DNA from: JAKVJE01 sp047722305
GTDB lineage: Bacteria; Actinomycetota; Actinomycetes; Actinomycetales; Microbacteriaceae
NCBI GenBank assembly: GCA_047722305.1
Contig: JBDNYM010000062.1
Span: forward strand, 1-9,543
Direction: 5' to 3'
Length of the DNA stretch: 9,543 bases
The position numbers and the translations under genes were made by a program. Numbering within the stretch: position 1 is the first letter of the stretch; each line of letters starts with the position of its first letter. The notes under the pieces were generated by a model. That model was given only the letters and a program-made list of their open reading frames with translations. It was not told the origin of the DNA and ran no database searches. Shown here piece after piece: positions 1 through 7,985 of this stretch.

Positions 1-912
1 AACAGGCACAGAGGATACTAAAATAAAATTAAATGATTCTTTAATTAAAACAATAAATTTCTCCTTATTTTTTTTCCCAAGATAGTAAGATACTCTTGGT
101 AACATTACTGACCCAAGTGCAGTAATAACACTAACTAAAATATTTTTAATTTTAACAACCGCTGCATAATAACCAACTTCTTTATTTCCTGACATAAAAC
201 CTAGTAATACCTGATCCAAATTAGTAAAAATAGTTGTTGTTGCATTGTAAACAAATAATAATACGATTGGCTTTAAATGTTGCCTATAATTGTACGGCCC
301 ATGGTATTTAAAATTTACATATTTATTTAAACGAATTAAATTCAGAATATTCGATCCCACTGTACCAATAACTGTAATTCCAGCATATAATATATAATCC
401 TTTGGACTAGAAACAAAGCCAATCATCAATACAACAGATAAGATTTTAAAAATAATATTTCTAATTGTTATGTAATCATATTGTTCAATTGCTTGGTAAA
501 ACCAATCTACTCCGAATGCATTAAATGCTATAGTTAAAGACATAATCAAAAATAAAATTAAATTATCTCTGAATTTAGGAACTAAAAATAAAATTAAAAA
601 AAACAATAAATATGTAACGACCACAAAAATTGAATTCAAGATAAGAAGTTCCCGCACAGTTCTATTTAGTTTCTCAACATTATCTCTAACCTCTGCACAT
701 TTTCTAACCCCGTAAGAAGGAATTCCCATTGAAGCCATTAAAGAAAAATAACTAACAACAGAGGTTGCGAAAGCAATTTTCCCATTTGCTTCAGCACCTA
801 AGACACGCGATACATAAGGAAATGTTATCAAGGGAAATATAAACATTGATATTTTCAATATAATATTCATAATAAAATTGTATGCTACAGAATGAATCTT
901 AAAATTATTCAA
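1..912 (-). CDS. wzx: Wzx-type polysaccharide repeat-unit flippase (3' end beyond left edge)
   Basis: This is an integral membrane flippase that moves the undecaprenyl-PP-linked repeat unit to the outer face of the membrane. I translated 304 uninterrupted codons to the window edge. The family is usually about 470-480 residues, so roughly the last third is missing. The N-terminus carries the hallmark FPLITFPYVSRVLG (about 26-39), then GKIAFATS, FGVDWFYQ with a following RN..FK, and a segment with TNLDQVLLG and VGYYAAVVKIKN, all typical of the PST/MATE-like polysaccharide transporters. Hydrophobic helices alternate along its length. The start is TTG at 912: an AGAGGAGGA SD site sits 8-9 bases upstream, and the reading NNFKIHSVAYNFIMN matches how family members begin. 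The later ATG at 870 would cut off the first helix. The start overlaps the end of wzy by 8 bases, so the two are probably translationally coupled. Confidence 0.93.
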   Translation of the reverse strand, partial: MNNFKIHSVAYNFIMNIILKISMFIFPLITFPYVSRVLGAEANGKIAFATSVVSYFSLMASMGIPSYGVRKCAEVRDNVEKLNRTVRELLILNSIFVVVTYLLFFLILFLVPKFRDNLILFLIMSLTIAFNAFGVDWFYQAIEQYDYITIRNIIFKILSVVLMIGFVSSPKDYILYAGITVIGTVGSNILNLIRLNKYVNFKYHGPYNYRQHLKPIVLLFVYNATTTIFTNLDQVLLGFMSGNKEVGYYAAVVKIKNILVSVITALGSVMLPRVSYYLGKKNKEKFIVLIKESFNFILVSSVPV

Positions 913-2173
913 CTTCTATGTCCTCCTCTGAGCCTCCATTATTATAAAAACTAAAAATCGCCAAATAATACGGAACATCAAAAGCTCTTTGAGGATCAAA
1001 AATATTTAAAATTAGACAAGATACCACCATATATATCATTACCGCAAAAAGAAAGGAAAATTTTTGATATTCTTTCTTGCGATACACATTATAACAAGTT
1101 TTAAACGAAATATAAAACAGATAACCATATAAAACAACAGACATCAAACCAAATTCAATTAAACCACCAATAATCCCAAGATCATCTAAGTAATATTCAG
1201 ACCATGCATTTCGCGACACCAAATTTAAAACTACAGAATTAGTATCATTTAAAAAGCCTAATCCTCTAAAATAAGCACCTTGTTCCCTAATTATCTCAAA
1301 ATAATGATTAATACCATCAAAACGGGCAGTAGTTGAATCTCCATACTCAACATTGCCGATTGAGAATGTACTTATAATCGAACTCAAAAAACCAGAAATA
1401 ATTAAAATCAAAATCATTGCAATAATCAAAACTTTTACAAAACTACTATTTTTTTTCTTGTTATAAAAATAATAAATCATACTCACAATAGCAAGTAAAG
1501 AAATAATGGTTTGAAATCTTACTTGAGAAACAAAAATTAAATAAACAATCATGAATAACGAAGGAAACAAAAAAAGCAAGTTTTTATTCGATTTCAAGAA
1601 AATATATATCCAGAAAATAACAATAATGCCAAACAAAATACTTGGCTCAATTCTTTGCAATCCATTTCTTTGCCAAGAACCGTACTGAAAAACAAGCCTC
1701 GGGAAAATTAATCGACTTTTAAAATTATAAAAGAACCAAGAAATACTTCTTATAAGAATCATTACAAACTCAAATGCCGAAATAATCCATAAAAAATTTA
1801 CAGAAGTTTTATCTTTATAAAAAATATAGACAATTGGCAAGGCAAAAAAAATACTTCCAAAAGGAATTAGTACTGATATCATTGAGTGCGTATCATAATT
1901 GTAACGATTCAAAGAATTCAAAATTTCAAAAATAATAATAACTAAATACACAATAATATACCTAGAAGCAATTTTAATTTTATTTCTTAGTTTTTGATCA
2001 TGATTAGCCTCTAATAAAACTATTCCTGAAAGAATAATCCCCAAAACTATAACAATAGTTTTTTCAAAACTAAGACTACTAAAACCAGCTGGTAACAGTA
2101 AAGTATAACCAAGCATAATCATTGTTGCAATAACTGTGATTGTTTTAAATATAAAGATGTTCTTGAGTTTCAA
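905..2173 (-). CDS. wzy: Wzy-type polysaccharide repeat-unit polymerase
   Basis: This is a multi-pass membrane protein of about 422 residues with roughly 11 hydrophobic segments. A long non-membrane stretch (about residues 270-328) lies between the ninth and tenth segments. It contains GDSTTARFDG, a short R-G-LGF motif and YYLDDLGIIGG leading into the next helix. This pattern of a large loop with a G-rich, DLG-type end is typical of O-antigen/capsule polymerases, which join flipped repeat units at the outer face. Primary sequence is poorly conserved in this family, so the call rests on topology and on its position between the transferases and wzx. The start chosen is TTG at 2173, because GGAAGGTG lies 7 bases before it. 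A TTG five codons further upstream (2188) has no SD site. The acidic tail EEDIEVE overlaps the wzx ribosome site. Confidence 0.85.
   Translation of the reverse strand: MKLKNIFIFKTITVIATMIMLGYTLLLPAGFSSLSFEKTIVIVLGIILSGIVLLEANHDQKLRNKIKIASRYIIVYLVIIIFEILNSLNRYNYDTHSMISVLIPFGSIFFALPIVYIFYKDKTSVNFLWIISAFEFVMILIRSISWFFYNFKSRLIFPRLVFQYGSWQRNGLQRIEPSILFGIIVIFWIYIFLKSNKNLLFLFPSLFMIVYLIFVSQVRFQTIISLLAIVSMIYYFYNKKKNSSFVKVLIIAMILILIISGFLSSIISTFSIGNVEYGDSTTARFDGINHYFEIIREQGAYFRGLGFLNDTNSVVLNLVSRNAWSEYYLDDLGIIGGLIEFGLMSVVLYGYLFYISFKTCYNVYRKKEYQKFSFLFAVMIYMVVSCLILNIFDPQRAFDVPYYLAIFSFYNNGGSEEDIEVE
921..929 (-). promoter_or_regulatory. Ribosome binding site of wzx, embedded in the wzy 3' end
   Basis: On the minus strand this reads AGAGGAGGA, a near-perfect SD sequence that also encodes part of the acidic tail (EED) of Wzy. 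It lies 8 bases before the TTG at 912 and decides that start. The site is occupied by ribosomes finishing wzy, which fits coupled translation of the polymerase and flippase. Confidence 0.75.
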
Positions 2174-2178
2174 ATCTG

Positions 2179-2187
2179 CACCTTCCA
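2179..2187 (-). promoter_or_regulatory. Ribosome binding site choosing the wzy start
   Basis: The minus strand here contains GGAAGGTG, followed by about 7 bases and the TTG at 2173. The longer reading frame from the TTG at 2188 would translate through this site and has only AT-rich sequence ahead of it, so the internal TTG is preferred. Confidence 0.5.
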
Positions 2188-2206
2188 AATTGATGAATAT
2201 TAAATA

Positions 2207-3343
2207 TTATCTATCTTCTAAAATACTTCTAACAATTTCATCTAGATCTGTACTGTTAAAGAAATCAAAACAATTGCTACTCATTTTATCATAATTTTTT
2301 TCGATTGTTTTTATATTTTCTTTAATGCTATTTGCATTTAGTTCTCCGCAAAATCCAATTTTGAATTTTTCAAAAGGCAATTTCAAACCAAGAACATTAG
2401 TACCTAACATAGGAACCCCATAACCTGAATATTCATAAATCTTATTAGGAGCACAATATAATGCATTCAATGATGAATGCAGCAAATCTTTTCCAGGTAT
2501 GTATGGCAGTACACCAATATAAGCTTTTTTTAAAAAAAGTAAATGTTTTGGTGCAGGAAAGTATCCTAAATATTTAACATTTACATGGTTTTTAACTAAT
2601 TTTTCAAAGTTCTCTTCCTCACTTTTTCGAACACTACCCACTATATAAAGACAATACTCTCCACCTAACCTGTCAATAGCAGTAGCAAATGCATCTAAAT
2701 TTCGATCCTTTCCTACAATTCCAAGATAGAGAACTATTTTTCGTCTTTCCTTATTGTATTCGTTCAAAACTTCTTTCATACTATCTGGAACTCTTCCAGA
2801 GGAAAGCTGATAAGGTTTATTAGGTAAAACATAAGGTAACTTTGGAAGATCCCACCAAACCTTTTGTATATACGCACGATTTTCTTCTGGAACAACAACC
2901 TTCCATGCCTTGCGAGCATATTCATCAATGCCGAATTTCAAATATTTAGCTCCGCGATATAATGGAAAACTTTCTTCTAGTTCCATTAACTGCATTACGT
3001 GTTTATATTTAAAGAGTATTTTCCCTAAACACCTAACTGTTAAGTCCGTTGTAGTCCAAATAACGTCAGCTTCCTTCATTTTATTATCCACAATTCTCCT
3101 AAATTCTTGATTCACTATAAATCTTCGTTTTAGACGCTCTATTAAACTAGTACCATAAGTAACAGGAATTGGGAAGAAATTAAAATTCACATTATCCCTT
3201 ATTTTTCTAGGAAGTTTATTATTTGTATCACTGCTAATAAGAGTTACTTTTTTTTTATTAACTAACAAATTCATAATTAAATTCAAGATTGGAGGATATT
3301 CCAAGATGCTTCCCATATGTGCTATTAAAACTCTTTCATTCAT
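2207..3343 (-). CDS. GT-B fold glycosyltransferase (GT4-like, divergent)
   Basis: This 378-residue cytoplasmic or membrane-associated protein should add one sugar to the lipid-linked repeat unit. The N-terminal half begins with a beta strand (RVLIAHMGSI) and an acceptor-side Rossmann-like pattern, with weak similarity to known families. The C-terminal half has KIVLYLGIVGKDRNLDAF (about 202-219), the strand CLYIVGS, VKYLGYFP, and a donor-binding segment APNKIYEYSGYGVPMLG (about 298-314), where the E of YEYS sits where GT4 enzymes bind the nucleotide-sugar. The classical EX7E motif is not obvious, so I call it divergent. The ATG start has AAAGGAGT about 10 bases upstream, overlapping the stop codon of the Stealth gene 15 bases away, which implies one transcript. 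Donor and linkage cannot be read from the sequence. Confidence 0.85.
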   Translation of the reverse strand: MNERVLIAHMGSILEYPPILNLIMNLLVNKKKVTLISSDTNNKLPRKIRDNVNFNFFPIPVTYGTSLIERLKRRFIVNQEFRRIVDNKMKEADVIWTTTDLTVRCLGKILFKYKHVMQLMELEESFPLYRGAKYLKFGIDEYARKAWKVVVPEENRAYIQKVWWDLPKLPYVLPNKPYQLSSGRVPDSMKEVLNEYNKERRKIVLYLGIVGKDRNLDAFATAIDRLGGEYCLYIVGSVRKSEEENFEKLVKNHVNVKYLGYFPAPKHLLFLKKAYIGVLPYIPGKDLLHSSLNALYCAPNKIYEYSGYGVPMLGTNVLGLKLPFEKFKIGFCGELNANSIKENIKTIEKNYDKMSSNCFDFFNSTDLDEIVRSILEDR

Positions 3344-3358
3344 TATACAAATACTCCT

Positions 3359-4351
3359 TTAAATTTCAAAATTAGACTTATCAGGAAATTTTTTTTTAAA
3401 CTCATTTGATATGTATTCTTTCTTAGAATCAAAATTTACAATATTAAAGTCGTCATTCAAACAAACTACTTTACAATTTTTTTTAAACAAAACTTTGTAC
3501 AAAAGATCTCTACTATCATTTACAGTCAACAATTTTCCAAATTTTTTTGAATTTCTTGGAGAAAACTTTCCTTCAGCTAATTGCCAATATCTAAATAACC
3601 AGATATTTATATTATTCTTATTTCTAAAACGGCTCTCAGATGTTTCACTCAAAACCTGTGTTTCCAATTTCCAAATCGTTTTAAAGGTTGTTTTCGTTAA
3701 AGACATTGGTAAATGAGGTTCATAAAAACCACACACAAATTTCGATGGTAATTGAAAAATAGTTCGCAAATTATCCAATCCATAATTAAACGAAAAAAGC
3801 TTGGTTGATTTTACAATGTTGTCTCTTTTAAAATATTTATTTATTATCTCCATATCGTTAACTTGGAAATTTGCTGTCCCTCCCACTTCAGCTATAATTG
3901 GTGAAAATGCTAGGATATCACTTGCTAAGTCATTTTTAAAAAAATCACTTGGTTTTGTTAAATTATTTAAAAACATATCATCATTAAAAACAACAAAGTG
4001 TTCAGAAAGGTTTTTTATCTTATATATGCAACTCTCAATAGCGTTTGAATTAAATACTGGTAATGCTTTAGAAGGCAAAATGTCTTTATGATCAATTAAC
4101 TTCAACTTTCTATTCTCTAAATTTAACCATTTCGGTTTTTGGTGATCCGTAACTAAATAAATTTTATTTACCCATGGTGCATATTTTTCAACACTACGAA
4201 ACCAGTACTTAAAAAGACCCCAATCACGGTAAGCCTTCTCAGAATTCATAGGGTGATTGTTATTTTGTTCACCTAAATATCTATTTTTTTTATTTAACCA
4301 ATTTTTATCTGTTTCGTCTACCCATGTAACGACAAAATCAATTTTTTCCAA
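3359..4351 (-). CDS. Stealth-family sugar-1-phosphate transferase (capsular phosphotransferase)
   Basis: Stealth proteins transfer a hexose-1-phosphate or HexNAc-1-phosphate from a nucleotide sugar and so create phosphodiester links in cell-surface glycans. All four conserved regions are visible in the 330 residues. CR1 is IDFVVTWVD (4-12). CR2 (about 41-133) has RDWGLFKYWFRSVEKYAPWV, the strand KIYLVTD, LPVFNSNAIE and FVVFNDDMF. CR3 (about 209-258) has YEPHLPMS and SRFR. CR4 is VCLNDD (296-301). The length is normal for bacterial members. The start chosen is TTG at 4351, because AAAGGAG lies 6 bases before it and CR1 usually begins within a few residues of the start. A TTG at 4369 is in frame but lies ahead of this SD site. 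The gene follows the UDP-GlcNAc epimerase with a 78-base gap, so UDP-ManNAc or UDP-GlcNAc are plausible donors (inference). Confidence 0.93.
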   Translation of the reverse strand: MEKIDFVVTWVDETDKNWLNKKNRYLGEQNNNHPMNSEKAYRDWGLFKYWFRSVEKYAPWVNKIYLVTDHQKPKWLNLENRKLKLIDHKDILPSKALPVFNSNAIESCIYKIKNLSEHFVVFNDDMFLNNLTKPSDFFKNDLASDILAFSPIIAEVGGTANFQVNDMEIINKYFKRDNIVKSTKLFSFNYGLDNLRTIFQLPSKFVCGFYEPHLPMSLTKTTFKTIWKLETQVLSETSESRFRNKNNINIWLFRYWQLAEGKFSPRNSKKFGKLLTVNDSRDLLYKVLFKKNCKVVCLNDDFNIVNFDSKKEYISNEFKKKFPDKSNFEI

Positions 4352-4357
4352 AATGTT

Positions 4358-4364
4358 CTCCTTT
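4358..4364 (-). promoter_or_regulatory. Ribosome binding site choosing the Stealth gene start
   Basis: AAAGGAG on the minus strand is followed by 6 bases and the TTG at 4351. The longer frame from 4369 would read through this motif as Lys-Glu codons, so the shorter protein beginning MEKIDFVVTW is preferred. Confidence 0.65.
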
Positions 4365-4429
4365 GCCAAAACTGTTAATTAATTATTTAAAAACTAACTA
4401 AACAAATAGTTGAAAAAAATACAAAATAG

Positions 4430-5572
4430 TTATTCAAAATCATTAGGTCTTGACGGTAAATAGTTAAAGTAATATTTAATAGCCTTTAAGATTCGAAAAG
4501 CAGCCTTTCCATCACCATAAGGATTCTTTGCATTCGCCATTCTCATATATTCTGATTTATTTTCAAGAAGTTCAAGAACTTCAGACTTTATTTTTTGGGG
4601 ATCTGTACCAATAAGTTTTAATGTCCCACTTTTTACCCCTTCAGGTCTTTCAGTTGTATCTCTTAAAACTAAAACAGGTTTGTGTAAAGCTGGTGCTTCT
4701 TCTTGTACACCACCGGAATCAGTCATAACAAAATAACTTTTCGAAATTAAATTGTGAAAGTGAAAAACGTCTAATGGCGATATAAGATGAATTCGTTCAG
4801 TTTCACCTAAAATCTTCCTAGCTAATTTATTTACATTAGGGTTTAAATGTACTGGATAAATTATATCTATATCAGAACGACTTTCTACTAGTTCTTTAAT
4901 AGCTTCAAATATATTCAGCATAGTTTTTCCTTGGTTTTCCCTCCGGTGCAGAGTTAACAATATTATTCTATGTTTATCATTAATTTTGTTTAACAAATCA
5001 CTAGTATAATTATCACTTACAGTATAATTAACCTCATCAACTGCTGTATTTCCTGTAACAAAGATATTTTCTAGATTATGATTTTCTACAAGCAAATTTT
5101 GTTTACTAATTTCTGTAGGTGCAAAATATAGATCACTTAAAACATCCGTCAACTGTCTATTCATTTCCTCAGGATATGGTGAATATTTTTTCCAAGTACG
5201 TAATCCAGCTTCAACATGACCTATAATCTTTTTACTGTAAAAAGCACACAAGCTTGAAGCCAATGTAGTAGCAGTATCTCCATGAACAAGAATAATATTT
5301 GGATTTTCAGAATTAATTATAGGCTCTAAAAGCTTCATTATTTTTATGGTTAATCCATTTAAAGTTTGATTTTCCTCCATTACCTTTAGATTGTAATCAA
5401 CTTTTATCTTTAAAACACTCAAAACTTGGTCCAACATTTCCTTGTGCTGACCTGTTACAACAACTACCGGCTCAAAAATATCCCTTTCTTTTTCCATTTC
5501 CTTTATTATGGGATCCATTTTAATTGCTTCTGGTCTTGTACCAAAAACGAACATAACTTTTATTTTCTTCAT
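4430..5572 (-). CDS. mnaA: Non-hydrolysing UDP-N-acetylglucosamine 2-epimerase
   Basis: This cytoplasmic enzyme interconverts UDP-GlcNAc and UDP-ManNAc. The 380 residues are full length and carry the family signatures in order: FGTRPEAIKM (10-19), LVHGDTATT (95-103, Asp99), GHVEAGLRT (118-126, Glu121), SPYPEEMNR (131-139), TLHRREN (207-213, His209), TDSGGVQEEAP (284-294) and NPYGDGKAA (350-358). The Asp, Glu and His named correspond to catalytic and binding positions known in E. coli WecB. The ATG start has a weak GGAAAG site 9 bases upstream and lies 62 bases after the preceding gene. The same reaction serves wall teichoic acid linkage synthesis elsewhere in Firmicutes. Inside this cluster, next to a Stealth gene, a dedicated polysaccharide role is more likely (inference). 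Also named wecB in Gram-negatives. Confidence 0.96.
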   Translation of the reverse strand: MKKIKVMFVFGTRPEAIKMDPIIKEMEKERDIFEPVVVVTGQHKEMLDQVLSVLKIKVDYNLKVMEENQTLNGLTIKIMKLLEPIINSENPNIILVHGDTATTLASSLCAFYSKKIIGHVEAGLRTWKKYSPYPEEMNRQLTDVLSDLYFAPTEISKQNLLVENHNLENIFVTGNTAVDEVNYTVSDNYTSDLLNKINDKHRIILLTLHRRENQGKTMLNIFEAIKELVESRSDIDIIYPVHLNPNVNKLARKILGETERIHLISPLDVFHFHNLISKSYFVMTDSGGVQEEAPALHKPVLVLRDTTERPEGVKSGTLKLIGTDPQKIKSEVLELLENKSEYMRMANAKNPYGDGKAAFRILKAIKYYFNYLPSRPNDFE

Positions 5573-5634
5573 ACTATCAGTCTTTCCGATTTTTTTATTT
5601 TTACTTAATTTATAAATAAATTCAAGTACTAATC

Positions 5635-6798
5635 TTACCCCACCATTTGTTCATAAACCTTGCTAAAACTGTTAACAAAATATGATACAGAGAAATATTC
5701 TTTTTGTCTTTTTTGAGAATTTCTACCTAATATTTTTCTTTTATCTTCATTTCCTATTAACCTATCCAAAGATTGACTTAGTGCTTTCTTATTATGAGGT
5801 GGGTCCAAATATCCATTATACCCATTTTTAACCATTTCTTTTATTCCACCATATGCATAGCCAACAACAGGTTTTCCACAAGCCATTGCTTCCAAAACAA
5901 CCGTTGGTAGTGGATCTGGATTGGTACTTGGTAGTACGAGTACATTTAAAAAATTTTGAACAGCCGCATTATCCCTTCTAAATGGAGAATAAATAATTCT
6001 ACTATTATATTTTTCAGTAAGAATCCTATCCTTTAATTTGTCTACTCTCCACTCTTCACCTGAAAACGCACTCCCAATAATAAACAGGTATAAACTAGGA
6101 TATTTCTCTAGTAATGGAACAGTTGCATCTAAAAAATCATTTTGACCCTTCCAAGAATTAATTCGTCCAATCACTCCAACACGAATAGAATTAACAGGAA
6201 TTCGAAAATCTTTAAACAGGTATTCATAACTAACATTGGAATTAAAAATTTTTGAATCAATTCCATTATAAATTACAATAACCTTCTTATCACAAATATA
6301 TTTTGATGTAATTAAATGTTTTTTTACCGCAACGGAAACAGCCACACATTCATCTGCATATTTTCCAACTAAAAAATTCAAAAAGTCAGAAATAATTTTA
6401 GGCTTTTCAATAATCTCGTGAACATGCCAAATTAACTTAGCCTGCAGTCTTTTTTTTAAATATATTCCCTCCAAAACAGCCATTGTATTGATATGAATTA
6501 TATCAACTTTAAACTCGATTTCTCTTAAGAGAGAAATAATTTCATTAGATCTTTTAAAATATGATAATGAATATTTTAAAATACCCTTAGCATTGAAATA
6601 CTTTCTCCTAAGAATTGGATAATTTATCACATATGTTTTAACATTTTTTTCTTCTAATTTTCTTTTTAAAACTCCGTCACAAGGTAAAATAACAAGTGGG
6701 TTAAATAACTTTCTATCTATGTGTGATACTAATTCTAGAAGAATTTTATCAGCACCATACATCTCTGCACCTGCATGTAAATAAAGTATATTTATCAT
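5635..6798 (-). CDS. GT4-family glycosyltransferase
   Basis: This is a typical retaining GT-B transferase of 387 residues that would extend the undecaprenyl-linked repeat unit. The N-terminal domain opens with ILYLHAGAEMYGADK (4-18), a form of the glycine-rich entry loop of GT4 enzymes, and has HINTMAVLEG and WHVHE. The hinge is VIYNGID (175-181). The C-terminal domain (about 204-345) has VGVIGRINSWKGQ, LFIIGS, and the donor-binding block NPDPLPTVVLEAMACGKPVV (293-312), in which Asp replaces the first Glu of the usual EX7E spacing. The protein ends normally. The ATG at 6798 is preferred, but a TTG codon directly before it (6801) is also possible, and AAGGGA and TAGG lie at suitable distances for either. 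Sugar specificity cannot be assigned. Confidence 0.92.
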   Translation of the reverse strand: MINILYLHAGAEMYGADKILLELVSHIDRKLFNPLVILPCDGVLKRKLEEKNVKTYVINYPILRRKYFNAKGILKYSLSYFKRSNEIISLLREIEFKVDIIHINTMAVLEGIYLKKRLQAKLIWHVHEIIEKPKIISDFLNFLVGKYADECVAVSVAVKKHLITSKYICDKKVIVIYNGIDSKIFNSNVSYEYLFKDFRIPVNSIRVGVIGRINSWKGQNDFLDATVPLLEKYPSLYLFIIGSAFSGEEWRVDKLKDRILTEKYNSRIIYSPFRRDNAAVQNFLNVLVLPSTNPDPLPTVVLEAMACGKPVVGYAYGGIKEMVKNGYNGYLDPPHNKKALSQSLDRLIGNEDKRKILGRNSQKRQKEYFSVSYFVNSFSKVYEQMVG

Positions 6799-6827
6799 CA
6801 AATACCTAATCCCTTAAAAAAGTTTTT

Positions 6828-7970
6828 TCATATATATCTACTATTTAATTTCCAAGAATAAAAAGTTTCAATTCTCTTTTTAGATTTTTGAAAACAAGAC
6901 ATACGTTTTTCATCAGTGAATAAATAGACATCTTTTAATAAATCTTTCAACGAATTCTTACGATTATTCCAATAGAAAGCCTCTTCTTTAGCAACTTCCT
7001 TATTAAATCCAACATTATACAATAAATTCACTTTCGTACTAGCCAATGCTTCTAAAAGTGAAGGGTTTGTGCCACCAACTGAATGTCCATGAATATAGGC
7101 CAATGCATGCTCTCTAATAAATTTCAAAAGCTGTTGATTATAAACTGTACCTACAAATTTAATTCTACCGTCTTTTTCAAAATTAGTTTTTTTCTTTAAT
7201 TCCTCAAAAAAATTATTATGTCTAACATCTGTAATAATTACTAAATCACTTGGCACATCACTATTCATAAATTCTCTAATTACTGTTTCATAATTGTTTT
7301 CTGGAACAAACCTTCCAACAATCAAAAAATATTTATTTATATTAACATTATGTTGCTTGTACCAGCTCTCAACTATATCATCATTCTCAAACAAACTAGA
7401 TTTTTTAATATCGGCACCGTAAGCAATAAAAGTAGTTTTTGGACTATATTTAGAATATTCATTATGGATATATTGTTCAATAGTTTTACTATCACAAACT
7501 AGAAAGTCTGCATTTTTAACCATTAATCGCTCAGATACTTTCCAATACTTTCTAACAATTTTAGACCATTTCGCTCTTTTCCACTCATGACCATCAGGAT
7601 TAACCCAAACCTTAAAACCATATTTATGGAACTTGCTGATGTAGTTATTCAAAAATGGACCTATACGACAAGCTAGAATATATATAATCCCATCATGCAA
7701 TTTATTTCTTCTTATTTCTTCTAAAGACCAATTTAGAGCCCTTAAATCATAGATAATTGCTTTTGCGCCACCTATATTGGGCACCTTAATCTCTTGACAC
7801 TCCGCACCGTTATAATTATAATTCTCACACTTTTTATTAAACGTCATACACGCAACGTGATATTTAATATCTTTTCTAATTCTACGTGTAACTAAATTAT
7901 CTACAAAAGTTTCAAAGCCACCATATTTAGCAGGAATCCCTTTTGATCCTACAATAAAAACATCTTTCAC
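6828..7970 (-). CDS. DUF1972/GT4 glycosyltransferase, probable rhamnosyltransferase, with a likely frameshifted C-terminal tail
   Basis: The protein has 380 residues. The N-terminal DUF1972 domain starts VFIVGSKGIPAKYGGFETF (4-22), with GFKVWVNPDGHEWKRAKW (118-135) and VCDS. The GT4 domain has FLIVGRFVPENNYETVI (215-231), FVGTVY, and HGHSVGGTNPSLLEALA (294-310), which contains the donor-binding Glu. Relatives such as pneumococcal WchF add rhamnose to the lipid-linked glucose, so the same second-sugar role is inferred here. The start chosen is GTG at 7970, with GGAGAG about 9 bases upstream and a family-like MKDVFIVGS. An in-frame TTG at 7985 lies just upstream of that SD site. The tail YSWKLNSRYI is odd: removing one A near 6844-6846 would restore YSWKLIVDIYEKTFLRD and a stop at 6806, close to the next gene. 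Activity may survive, because only the terminal helix changes. Confidence 0.88.
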   Translation of the reverse strand: MKDVFIVGSKGIPAKYGGFETFVDNLVTRRIRKDIKYHVACMTFNKKCENYNYNGAECQEIKVPNIGGAKAIIYDLRALNWSLEEIRRNKLHDGIIYILACRIGPFLNNYISKFHKYGFKVWVNPDGHEWKRAKWSKIVRKYWKVSERLMVKNADFLVCDSKTIEQYIHNEYSKYSPKTTFIAYGADIKKSSLFENDDIVESWYKQHNVNINKYFLIVGRFVPENNYETVIREFMNSDVPSDLVIITDVRHNNFFEELKKKTNFEKDGRIKFVGTVYNQQLLKFIREHALAYIHGHSVGGTNPSLLEALASTKVNLLYNVGFNKEVAKEEAFYWNNRKNSLKDLLKDVYLFTDEKRMSCFQKSKKRIETFYSWKLNSRYI

Positions 7971-7979
7971 AAAAAAACT

Positions 7980-7985
7980 CTCCAA
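7980..7985 (-). promoter_or_regulatory. Ribosome binding site choosing the DUF1972 gene start
   Basis: TTGGAG/GGAGAG on the minus strand is followed by a short T-run and the GTG at 7970 (9-base spacing). The longer frame begins with the TTG that forms the edge of this motif, and nothing resembling an SD site lies ahead of it, so the GTG is preferred. Confidence 0.5.

Noticed and set aside
3411..4091. Open reading frames on the plus strand opposite the Stealth gene (and similar ones at 2910-3110, 5426-5608 and 8846-9067)
   Set aside because: They lie opposite genes with clear family motifs, have no recognisable domains, and are expected by chance in AT-rich coding DNA.
4396..4411. AACTA/TAGTT dyad in the gap between the epimerase and Stealth genes, with T-rich sequence after it on the minus strand
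   Set aside because: The stem is only 5 bp and AT-rich. It is too weak for an intrinsic terminator, and a terminator here would cut off four essential genes.
4430..5572. Epimerase as a wall teichoic acid housekeeping gene
   Set aside because: The enzyme type would fit, but it lies within the glycosyltransferase series and next to a Stealth gene. No tag/tar-type gene is nearby.
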